5,441 nt of DNA from Acidimicrobiia bacterium (GTDB taxonomy: Bacteria > Actinomycetota > Acidimicrobiia > IMCC26256 > PALSA-555): assembly GCA_022865365.1 (NCBI GenBank), contig JALHSW010000470.1:1-5441 (forward strand), given 5' to 3'. The position numbers were made by a program, and so were the translations under genes. Each line of letters starts with the position of its first letter. Positions within the stretch are counted from its first letter, which is position 1. Positions 1 through 5,425 of the stretch are shown here, piece after piece. The notes under the pieces are model-generated. The model was given only the letters and a program-made list of their open reading frames with translations, searched no databases and had not been told where the DNA came from.

Positions 1-3
1 CAG

Positions 4-9
4 TAATCT
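4..9 (+). promoter_or_regulatory. possible -10 box of the tRNA-Cys promoter
   Basis: The hexamer TAATCT keeps the TA....T pattern of a sigma70-type -10 box. It lies about 30 nt upstream of the tRNA 5' end, a plausible distance for a short 5' leader. The matching -35 element would lie outside the window, so this is a weak single-box match. Confidence 0.22.
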
Positions 10-40
10 CAAAGGTCGTGCCGCCCTTCCAGGCGCGCGC

Positions 41-112
41 GGCGGCGTAGCCGAGTGGCTCAGGCAAGGGTTTGCAAAACCCTGGACGCGGGTTCGATTC
101 CCGCCGCCGCCT
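41..112 (+). tRNA. tRNA-Cys (anticodon GCA)
   Basis: A full cloverleaf can be folded by eye. The acceptor stem GGCGGCG (41-47) pairs perfectly with CGCCGCC (105-111). The D stem is GCC (50-52) with GGC (63-65), and the D loop contains the usual GG. The anticodon stem AGGGT (67-71)/ACCCT (79-83) encloses loop TTGCAAA with anticodon GCA at 74-76, which reads Cys codons. The variable loop is 4 nt. The T stem GCGGG/CCCGC (88-92/100-104) encloses loop TTCGATT. The discriminator base at 112 is T (U73), the known identity base of tRNA-Cys. The 3' CCA is not encoded, because the next bases are CCC. No other tRNA lies beside it in the window. Confidence 0.96.
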
Positions 113-123
113 CCCCGCGGTTG

Positions 124-142
124 CCCTGCTCAGGCGGGGTTT
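124..142 (+). terminator. probable intrinsic terminator of tRNA-Cys
   Basis: CCCTGC (124-129) pairs with GCGGGG (134-139), including one U-G pair, around a 4-nt TCAG loop. Three T residues follow at once (140-142). An alternative pairing uses CCCCGC (113-118) with the same right arm. The T run is short, as is common in high-GC actinobacteria. The position just after the tRNA supports a terminator role. Confidence 0.45.
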
Positions 143-388
143 CCCGAGCAAGTGACGGACCGACTCCACAGAACCGGGCGCACATCGGACCCTCCAGTCA
201 ACCCAGGGCGATGCATCCACCGGGTCCGTCATGTGGTGGACCCCGGGGCTGCGGAGCGCCCGAGGGTTGCTTTGGTGCCGCCTCGCAGCCGGGTCCGTCG
301 GGGTCGGCGAGCACGAGTGCGCCCCGAGGAACAGCAGTTCCGCGCCCGGGGCTCGCCCGATGACTGACGAATCCCCAGTGCGCGCGGC
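143..388. other. intergenic region with no recognised gene
   Basis: Open frames here (for example one running through the tRNA to 363) have Arg/Pro/Ser-rich compositions typical of random high-GC frames and match nothing I recognise. The stretch holds an inverted repeat TCCACC (216-221)/GGTGGA (235-240) with a 13-nt loop. It also holds an 11-nt direct repeat CCGGGTCCGTC at 220-230 and 289-299. TAGTCA at 393-398, preceded by TG, is at best a very weak extended -10 for the next gene. I see no RNA family or operator that I can name. Confidence 0.5.
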
Positions 389-928
389 ATGCTAGTCACA
401 TGGTGCTTGTCGATCGTGCGTAACCGACTGACCCTCGTCATCGGCGCGTTCGCGCTGATCACGGTGCTGGGCGCGCCGCCTGTTGGAGCGAGCGTTGCCG
501 CGAAGGCGCTGAAGCCGTGCTCCGTGCTCGCGCCCGACGACCTGGAGCCGATCTTCGAGCGGCCATTCCGCATCGGACTCGCGGACACGGGTGGCGGTTG
601 CCGGTTCCGCAAGCCCCAGCTCTTGAAGAAGGACGACATCGTCGTCTCGGTCATTCCTGAGCGCTTCAACTCGGTGAAGGGAGCCAAGAAGGCGTTCGCC
701 GACGCGAAGCGCGTGACGACGGAGCTGGCCGGCCAGGTCGAGGACGTGGCGTCCGGCAACGACGCGTTCTACGCGCTCCTGATCGGGACCGACCTCCTCA
801 CGATGCGCGTCGGGCGGGTCGTCGTCAGTACCCGCGTCGAGAACAACGACGACGACGAAGCGACCTACCACGACCAGGTCATTGCGGTCGGTCAAGCGAT
901 CGCGGTTCGGCTGGCAACCGCGACGTGA
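389..928 (+). CDS. small secreted protein, DUF3558-like
   Basis: This 179-residue protein has an N-terminal hydrophobic segment (about residues 14-34, LTLVIGAFALITVLGAPPVG) preceded by Arg residues, as in a Sec signal peptide. The mature part begins near AKALKPCSVL. It has only two cysteines, C44 and C71, spaced like the disulfide of small actinobacterial exported proteins of the DUF3558 type, where a 'PCxLL' opening and a later 'CxW/F' motif are usual. This family match is a resemblance by eye. No lipobox cysteine follows the signal segment, so it is more likely released than lipid-anchored. The start is uncertain: no Shine-Dalgarno precedes ATG 389, and GTG at 416 would give a more standard signal peptide beginning RNRLTLVIG. 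The lipase gene starts 12 nt after its stop, so the two are probably co-transcribed. The molecular function is unknown. Confidence 0.75.
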   Translation: MLVTWCLSIVRNRLTLVIGAFALITVLGAPPVGASVAAKALKPCSVLAPDDLEPIFERPFRIGLADTGGGCRFRKPQLLKKDDIVVSVIPERFNSVKGAKKAFADAKRVTTELAGQVEDVASGNDAFYALLIGTDLLTMRVGRVVVSTRVENNDDDEATYHDQVIAVGQAIAVRLATAT

Positions 929-940
929 GGCGCGGTGGGA

Positions 941-1972
941 ATGCGCAGGCGTACGCGTACGCTCGGGGAGATGCTCCGTACCCGCCATTCGGCCACGCGA
1001 TGGCGCGCGGCGATCGCGCTGGTCGTCGCCGTCGTCGCAGTCTCCGCGGTTCCTGTCCCGCCGGCTTCTGCGAAGGGGTCACGACCTTGTGGCGACGCGG
1101 TGCGGAGGATCTCCGGATCCGTCGATGACGTGCCGGTCCTGTTCGTGCACGGGTTCGCCGGAGGCCCATCGAACTTCCGCGCCGAGCACGACGACCGCCC
1201 GAGCATGCTCGAGAGGGTGGGCGGAGTTCGCGGCGTCGCTACCTACACATTCAGCTACTCGGCCCACTCGCTCGCGTGGGTGACCGACCCGGCAGTCGGC
1301 CCCGCGCTTGCCGACGCGATCACGTGCCTGGCCGACGACCCCGCGCACCGCGTCGTGGTAGTCGCCCACTCGATGGGGGGGCTCGCGGCGCAGTTCGCCC
1401 AGGGTCAGGCCGTCGACGGCCAGCCCGTTGGCGGGCTCATCGAGCGCGTCATCACGGTTGGTACGCCGTTCGACGGAGCGCAGCTGCTCAGCTTCGCGTC
1501 GGGCGCGGGGGGTGTGATCTTCAAGGAGATCTCCGACGCCGCCTTGGACAGGTGCGATCGTGCGGATCGCCAACGGCGGGCGCGCAACTTCTGTGGGCTG
1601 CTCGGCACGACCGAGACCCCGGCGGTGCAGGCGATGATCCCGGGGTCGGCGTCCCTCGACGCACTGCCGCCATGGCAGCCTCACCTGGCCCGGTACCCGA
1701 TCGCCGGTGACATCGACGTCACCGTCGGTGCGTTCGGGCTGGAGCAGGTCTTCGGTGTGGGCGACCTCGCGGTCTCGGTCGACTCGGCGGTGGCGGGCGC
1801 GAGTCTGGGCGTGGCCCCGTTCGTCGCCGTGTGCCACTCGTCGCTGTTCGACCTGTTCACTGCGATCGACGACTCGCCGTGCTCACACACGAACGAGCTC
1901 GCCAACCGCCGCGTCGAACGTCGCGTTCGCGACCTCGTCCGGGACGCGGTCAGGGACGCACCGGCGCGGTGA
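941..1972 (+). CDS. secreted alpha/beta-hydrolase, lipase/esterase type
   Basis: This 343-residue protein probably hydrolyses ester bonds of lipids outside the cell. From ATG 941, residues 1-24 are Arg-rich and about residues 25-44 are hydrophobic, ending in a signal-peptidase-like ASA site (after residue 44). The motif VLFVHGFAGG (about 66-75) is the lipase HG oxyanion region. VVAHSMGG (about 140-147) is the nucleophile elbow, with Ser144 and Ala in place of the first Gly, as in several bacterial lipases. The acid is probably Asp275 in VGDLAVSVDSA, with Asp281 as an alternative. The His is probably His316 in CSHTNEL. Cys298 and Cys314 bracket this end and could form a disulfide. GAGG (927-930) lies 10 nt before ATG 941. 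GTG at 935 is a possible start two residues earlier. The upstream small secreted protein may be a partner, but only position suggests this. The 3' end overlaps the convergent amidohydrolase gene by 23 nt. The exact substrate cannot be read. Confidence 0.88.
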   Translation: MRRRTRTLGEMLRTRHSATRWRAAIALVVAVVAVSAVPVPPASAKGSRPCGDAVRRISGSVDDVPVLFVHGFAGGPSNFRAEHDDRPSMLERVGGVRGVATYTFSYSAHSLAWVTDPAVGPALADAITCLADDPAHRVVVVAHSMGGLAAQFAQGQAVDGQPVGGLIERVITVGTPFDGAQLLSFASGAGGVIFKEISDAALDRCDRADRQRRARNFCGLLGTTETPAVQAMIPGSASLDALPPWQPHLARYPIAGDIDVTVGAFGLEQVFGVGDLAVSVDSAVAGASLGVAPFVAVCHSSLFDLFTAIDDSPCSHTNELANRRVERRVRDLVRDAVRDAPAR

Positions 1973-3014
1973 ATCGCTCCTCGAGGCGGTAGAACCGCAG
2001 CGGCGTCTCCCAGAGGACCGCGGCAAGGGCCGCGTGGTCGAGCGCCGCGACTCCAGCGAGGAACTCGTCCACGGCGGTCGGAAACGCAGCGTCAGGGTGC
2101 GGGAAGTCGCTGGCCCAGATCACGTGGTCGGAACCCACCTGCTGGATCACGCTCGTCGCGAGCGCATCCTCGGGATCCGACGAGATCACGCACTGGCGGT
2201 CGAAGTACTCGGTCGCCGAGAGCGACAGGCCTGCACACTCGGTGCCTCGCATCCATTCGCGGTGCTCGTCGAGGCGTGCGAGCCAATACGGCAGCCATCC
2301 GGTCCCGGACTCGAGGAACGCGACCCGCATGGTCGGGTGGCGCTCGAGCACGCCACCCAGGGTGAGTGCGACCATCGCCGTCATCTGCTCGAGTGGGTGC
2401 GAGCACGCGTGGCGGGCGGTGAAGCTGGTGAAGCGATCCGATCCGATCGTCGTACCGGCCCGCAGGCCGAGCGCCTCGTGCACTGCGAGCACCCCGCCCG
2501 TCTCTTCGAGCGTGTTGTAGAGCGCCGCCCATGACGGCGCGTCGAGGTAGTCGCCGCCGAAGTGGTTGGGGCGAACGAGGACACCCGGGAGCCCCATCCC
2601 GGCGATCCGCCGTGCCTCGACTGCGGCGAGGTTCGGCTCGCGGGGGATCACGGCGACACCGGTGAGGCGGTTCGGTTCCGTGGCGCAGTAGTCGGCGATC
2701 CAGTCGTTGTACGAACGGCATGCCGCCGCCGACGTGTCGGGGTCGAGCTCGGGGAGGAACGGTACGAAGAGCCCGATCGACGGGAACAGCACCGCGGCGT
2801 CGATGCCCTGCGCGTCCATCGCCCGCAGGTACGACGGCGCGTCGAAGCCCGAGTCGAGCTGGTCGCGAAGCAGCTCGATGTCGCCGCACAGCTGCATCGG
2901 TGTGGTCTCGGGCAGGTCGAACACCGCGGTCCCGGGCGGCGCGAACTCGGCGAACACCCCACCCGGCTCGACCACGTGTGCGTCGGCGTCGAGGATCGCG
3001 AGCCCGCGTCGCAT
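1950..3014 (-). CDS. amidohydrolase family 2 protein (ACMSD/LigW superfamily)
   Basis: This 354-residue protein is of normal length for the Amidohydro_2 TIM-barrel family. That family includes metal-dependent hydrolases and decarboxylases such as ACMSD and 5-carboxyvanillate decarboxylase. Visible motifs in order are DADAHVVEP (9-17), where Asp11/His13 occupy the usual HxH metal site and Glu16 follows; VHEA with His179; SHPLEQM with His206; FLESGTGW with Glu235; and ASDFPHPD with Asp303, the typical barrel-end catalytic/metal Asp. Asp in place of the first His of HxH is common in this subfamily. There is no signal peptide, so it is cytoplasmic. ATG 3014 is the first possible ATG, because the SDR stop (3030-3032) lies in the same frame 15 nt upstream. 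No strong Shine-Dalgarno is seen, so initiation is probably coupled to the SDR gene. It is the last gene of the minus-strand operon. It may decarboxylate or hydrolyse a pathway intermediate that the two SDRs supply or consume. The substrate is unknown. Confidence 0.93.
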   Translation of the reverse strand: MRRGLAILDADAHVVEPGGVFAEFAPPGTAVFDLPETTPMQLCGDIELLRDQLDSGFDAPSYLRAMDAQGIDAAVLFPSIGLFVPFLPELDPDTSAAACRSYNDWIADYCATEPNRLTGVAVIPREPNLAAVEARRIAGMGLPGVLVRPNHFGGDYLDAPSWAALYNTLEETGGVLAVHEALGLRAGTTIGSDRFTSFTARHACSHPLEQMTAMVALTLGGVLERHPTMRVAFLESGTGWLPYWLARLDEHREWMRGTECAGLSLSATEYFDRQCVISSDPEDALATSVIQQVGSDHVIWASDFPHPDAAFPTAVDEFLAGVAALDHAALAAVLWETPLRFYRLEERFTAPVRP

Positions 3015-3017
3015 CGC

Positions 3018-3037
3018 CGTCAGACCGCGTCAGACCG
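3018..3037. repeat. 10-bp perfect tandem duplication at the SDR/amidohydrolase junction
   Basis: CGTCAGACCG occurs twice back to back (3018-3027 and 3028-3037). The right copy holds the SDR stop codon (TGA, minus strand, 3032-3030). The left copy fills most of the gap to the amidohydrolase ATG. Without the duplication the gap would be 5 nt instead of 15. Confidence 0.9.
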
Positions 3038-3800
3038 TGCGACGAGCCGCGAGGCCGCCGTCGAGGGGGACGATGGCTCCGCTGATGTAGCGGGAGTGCT
3101 CGGATGCGAGGAAGACGACCGCGTCGCACACCTCGTCGCCGGTGCCGATGCGCCCCATGGGGTTCGTCGCCGCGATCTGTGCGCGCAGTGCCTCCGGGTC
3201 GGGCGCCATCGCGCTGAACTTCATGAACAGGCCGGTATCCGTGGCCGACGGCGCGAGCACGTTCACGCGCACCTTGTCGGACGCGTGCTCGATCGCAGCC
3301 TGCTTGCACAGGTTCACGAGCGCGCCTTTGGCGGCGCAGTATGCCGGGTGGCCCGGAGCGACGATGAGCCCGAGGGTCGAACCCATCGCGATGACGGAGC
3401 CGCCACCGCCGGCGACCATGTGGGGGATCGCGGCGCGCATGCACAGGAACGGGCCCTTGAGGTCGACGTCGAGGACGCGCTGCCAGTCGTGGTCGGAGAG
3501 GTCGATGACGGGTGTGACGCTCTCGACCGCGGCCGACAGGACGAGCACGCCGATGCGACCGACACGCGCCGCCTCGTCCACCATCGCCTCCACCTGGTCG
3601 CGGCGGGTCACGTCGCACGGCACCGCGATCGCGTTGTGACCTCGTGCGACGATCGCGTCGGCAACGCTCTGCGCGCCCGGCGCCTCGATATCGGCCACCA
3701 CGACCGTTGCACCTTCGGCCGCGAGCCGGTGTGCGATGACCTCGCCCAGCCCCGAGGCACCCCCGGTGACGATCGCGACCTGATCCCCGAACCTCGTCAT
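3030..3800 (-). CDS. SDR-family NAD(P)-dependent oxidoreductase (SDR 1)
   Basis: This 256-residue classical short-chain dehydrogenase/reductase has the normal length for the family. The cofactor motif TGGASGLG is at 12-19. Asp37 at the end of beta-2 favours NAD(H). Asp63-Val64 contacts adenine. Catalytic Ser141, Tyr154 and Lys158 (YxxxK) are present, and the usual C-terminal PLDGG is at 245-249. Two family positions differ. The NNAG motif after beta-4 reads LSAA (88-91). The tetrad Asn is Asp113 (DVDLKG), a variant seen in other SDRs. It is cytoplasmic and probably oxidises an alcohol or reduces a keto group of an unknown substrate. ATG 3800 is chosen because MTRFGDQVAIVTGG is a standard SDR N-terminus and GGAG lies 10 nt upstream inside the repeat. 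An in-frame ATG at 3854 would add 18 Arg-rich residues encoded by repeat DNA. It is a paralogue of the upstream SDR, sharing STLGL after the catalytic Ser and a similar C-terminus. Confidence 0.93.
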   Translation of the reverse strand: MTRFGDQVAIVTGGASGLGEVIAHRLAAEGATVVVADIEAPGAQSVADAIVARGHNAIAVPCDVTRRDQVEAMVDEAARVGRIGVLVLSAAVESVTPVIDLSDHDWQRVLDVDLKGPFLCMRAAIPHMVAGGGGSVIAMGSTLGLIVAPGHPAYCAAKGALVNLCKQAAIEHASDKVRVNVLAPSATDTGLFMKFSAMAPDPEALRAQIAATNPMGRIGTGDEVCDAVVFLASEHSRYISGAIVPLDGGLAARRTV

Positions 3801-3810
3801 CCCGGGTCGA

Positions 3811-3814
3811 CTCC
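3811..3814 (-). promoter_or_regulatory. ribosome binding site of SDR 1, supplied by the repeat
   Basis: GGAG on the minus strand lies 10 nt before ATG 3800. The same GGAG lies 9 nt before the ATG in the other two repeat copies. The ribosome binding site of this gene is therefore part of the repeat unit itself. Confidence 0.5.
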
Positions 3815-3850
3815 GGCTCCGCCCTTCGGGCCCGCTCCGCCTGCGTCTCA

Positions 3851-3957
3851 TCATCCGGGTCGACTCCGGCTCCGCCCTTCGGGCCCGCTCCGCCTGCGTC
3901 TCATCATCCTGGTCGACTCCGGCTCCGCCCTTCGGGCCCGCTCCGCCTGCGTCTCAT
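3851..3957 (-). other. two overlapping 17-18-residue Arg-rich mini-ORFs in the repeat array
   Basis: On the minus strand an ATG at 3957 overlaps the SDR 2 stop as ATGA and opens MRRRRSGPEGRSRSRPG, which ends at TGA 3906-3904. That stop overlaps the next ATG (3907), which opens an 18-residue version with one more Met and ends at TGA 3853-3851. That stop in turn overlaps ATG 3854, which reads through into SDR 1. The reading frames and overlaps are directly visible. Translation is conjecture, and a chance reading of a non-coding repeat is at least as likely. Confidence 0.15.
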
Positions 3958-4757
3958 CGGTACACCACCAGACCGCCGTCGGCGGGGAGTACGGCGCCGG
4001 TGATGTACGCCGACATGTCGCTCGCCAGGAACAGCGCGATCGCCGCGACATCCTCGGCCGTCCCGAGCCGACGCACGGGGATGTTCCGCTTCAGGCCTTC
4101 GACGAAGTCCTTCGCTCCGGGCGTCTTCTCGAGCACCGTGCGAAAGCGCGGCGTATCGATCGAACCGGGCGCGATGACGTTGGCGCGCACGCTCGGTCCG
4201 TACTCCACCGCGATCTGCTGGGTCAGCAGCACGAGCCCGGCCTTCGCGGCACCGTACGCGGCGTAACCCTCCGAGCCGATCAGCCCGAGGGTCGACGCGG
4301 TGTTGATGATGCTGCCGCCGTGACCCTCGAGCAGGTGGGGCAGCGCCGCCCGGCACGCCCAGAAGATCGCCGAGAGATTCGTCGCGATGGTGAGGTCCCA
4401 CTCTTCTTCGGTGCACTCGACGAGCCGGCCCGACATCTGGACCGCGGCGTTGTTGTAGAGCACGTCGAGCCGGCCGTACCGCTCCATCGCCGCTGCGACC
4501 ATCGCGTCCACATCGGCTCGCACCGAGACGTCGGCGTGAATCGCGATCCCCTCAGCCCCCTGCTCCTCGAGCATGCGGACCGTCTCGATCGCACCGTCGT
4601 CGTTGATGTCGGCGACGACGACGCGCGCTCCGTGGCCACCGAACAGGAGTGCCGCGGCACGGCCCTGCCCCGACGCCGCGCCGGTGACGAGCGCGACCTT
4701 TCCGGGCAGCAGCCGGGTGAAGTCGAGGGCCGCGGCCGGGTTGACCGCCGTCGTCAT
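3954..4757 (-). CDS. SDR-family NAD(P)-dependent oxidoreductase (SDR 2)
   Basis: This 267-residue classical SDR has about 18 extra N-terminal residues before the first strand. TGAASGQG (25-32) is the dinucleotide motif. Asp50 after beta-2 favours NAD(H). Asp76-Val77, NNAA (102-105) and the tetrad Asn127, Ser155, Tyr168 and Lys172 are all present, so it should be an active dehydrogenase. The C-terminal PADGG is at 258-262. The ATG at 4757 overlaps the stop of the upstream gene as ATGA, which strongly supports this start. A weak GGAAG (4764-4760) lies close before it. A GTG at 4766 could add three residues. The gene ends exactly at the tandem repeat, whose last ATGA holds its stop codon. It probably works with SDR 1 in the same cytoplasmic pathway on an alcohol/ketone intermediate. 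The substrate is not identifiable. Confidence 0.94.
   Translation of the reverse strand: MTTAVNPAAALDFTRLLPGKVALVTGAASGQGRAAALLFGGHGARVVVADINDDGAIETVRMLEEQGAEGIAIHADVSVRADVDAMVAAAMERYGRLDVLYNNAAVQMSGRLVECTEEEWDLTIATNLSAIFWACRAALPHLLEGHGGSIINTASTLGLIGSEGYAAYGAAKAGLVLLTQQIAVEYGPSVRANVIAPGSIDTPRFRTVLEKTPGAKDFVEGLKRNIPVRRLGTAEDVAAIALFLASDMSAYITGAVLPADGGLVVYR
4754..4757 (-). promoter_or_regulatory. ATGA stop/start overlap coupling the first two operon genes
   Basis: On the minus strand the bases ATGA contain both the start codon of SDR 2 (4757-4755) and the stop codon TGA of the isochorismatase-like gene (4756-4754). This is the classic arrangement for translational coupling by terminating ribosomes. 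It is also the model for the likely ancestral SDR 2/SDR 1 junction. Confidence 0.85.
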
Positions 4758-5425
4758 CGCTTCCACACCGCCACGACTTCGTCGGCCGTGACCGTGGCCG
4801 CGAGCAGTGCGAGGGTGTGCTCGATCATCGCGTCGGCGTACTCGCGCGGGACGCCGGCCACCGCGTCGGTCACGAGCGCGACCCGGTAGCCGCGATCCAC
4901 GGCACCCATCACCATCCCGGTCACGCCGATGTTCACGGAGACACCCGTTGCGACGATCGTGCGCACACCGAGGTTCCGCAAGGTCTGGTCGAGGTCGGTC
5001 CCCGGAAACGGGGTGAGCCCGTGACGACGTGCGGCGATCACGTCGGATGGGTCGGGGCCGAGCTCGGGGACAACCGTGGCCGCGACGCTGCCGACGAGCG
5101 GATGCGGGTCGCCCTTCGCGAGCATTCGGAGCATCGGCGCGTTGTCGCTCGAGCCGGCCCGGTCGGGGCGGAACTCGGCCGTGCAGTGCACGACGCGTGC
5201 CCCGGCCGCGCGCGCCGCCCGCACGACCCGCGCCGCGTTCACGACCACGTTCCGGGCCGCGACCTCGTCGGCGAGCGAGCGGATCAGCGCGGCATCGCCC
5301 ACGACCCCCCGCTGGAGCTCCATCGTGAGCACCGCGGTGTGCTCCGGGTCGAGCATCTCGACGAGATCGATGGCCACGCCGGCCACGTTACGGCCACTCG
5401 AGGTTCTCGGCACGCTCACCGACAA
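4754..5425 (-). CDS. isochorismatase-fold hydrolase-like protein with altered catalytic triad
   Basis: This 223-residue protein (from TTG 5425) has the isochorismatase/cysteine-hydrolase layout. A first strand AVLTMELQRG (31-40) is followed by RVVHCTAEFRPDR (77-89), RRHGLTPFPGTDLDQTLRNLG (133-153) and VATGVSVNIGVTG (158-170). The C-terminal part is GYRVALVTDAVAG, a usual family ending. The family triad Asp-Lys-Cys is replaced at all three positions: Glu36 (MELQ for xDxQ), Arg134 (RHGLTPF for KxxxSAF) and Gly167 (NIGV for xxCV). Gly at the Cys position also occurs in true isochorismatases such as EntB and PhzD, but those keep Asp and Lys. It may therefore use other chemistry or be a binding protein. 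It is the first visible gene of the operon. The start is uncertain: GTG at 5386 or 5377, or ATG 5356, would avoid the palindrome that covers the TTG. The frame also stays open to the window edge, so an earlier start outside cannot be excluded. Confidence 0.82.
   Translation of the reverse strand: MSVSVPRTSSGRNVAGVAIDLVEMLDPEHTAVLTMELQRGVVGDAALIRSLADEVAARNVVVNAARVVRAARAAGARVVHCTAEFRPDRAGSSDNAPMLRMLAKGDPHPLVGSVAATVVPELGPDPSDVIAARRHGLTPFPGTDLDQTLRNLGVRTIVATGVSVNIGVTGMVMGAVDRGYRVALVTDAVAGVPREYADAMIEHTLALLAATVTADEVVAVWKR

Larger units (their letters stand above)
3798..3957. repeat. three-copy 53-bp direct tandem repeat between the SDR genes
   Basis: Three nearly identical units run 3798-3851, 3852-3904 and 3905-3957. 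The internal period is 53 bp. The first unit is 54 bp because of one extra C near 3801-3803. The last has a single T for G change near 3910. There are no spacers between units. Each unit contains the short inverted repeat GCCCTTCGGGC (3821-3831, 3874-3884, 3927-3937), a 4-bp stem with a 3-nt loop, and an internal direct repeat of GCTCCGCC. Both array edges coincide with coding signals. The left edge CAT is the SDR 1 start codon. The right edge CAT overlaps the SDR 2 stop. The array fills the whole gap between the genes, apart from those shared bases. Confidence 0.95.

Noticed and set aside
41..112. tRNA-Cys as an integration (att) site of a mobile element
   Set aside because: No second copy of the tRNA 3' end and no integrase, transposase or phage gene is visible in the window.
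55..363. A 102-residue frame starting inside the tRNA gene
   Set aside because: It overlaps a certain tRNA and has a low-complexity Ser/Pro/Gly/Arg composition.
2092..3618. A 508-residue minus-strand frame overlapping the amidohydrolase and SDR 1 genes
   Set aside because: It is out of frame with both clear genes, very Arg-rich and without motifs, so it is a shadow.
3821..3937. Terminators formed by GCCCTTCGGGC in each repeat
   Set aside because: The stem is only 4 bp and no T-run follows on either strand. A stop here would also cut off the downstream operon genes.
3798..3957. CRISPR array
   Set aside because: The units are contiguous, with no unique spacers and no cas genes nearby.
2562..4889. 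A 775-residue open frame on the + strand spanning several minus-strand genes
   Set aside because: It is rich in Arg, His, Asp and Gly with no recognisable domain. It lies antisense to three genes with clear family motifs, a common effect of high GC.
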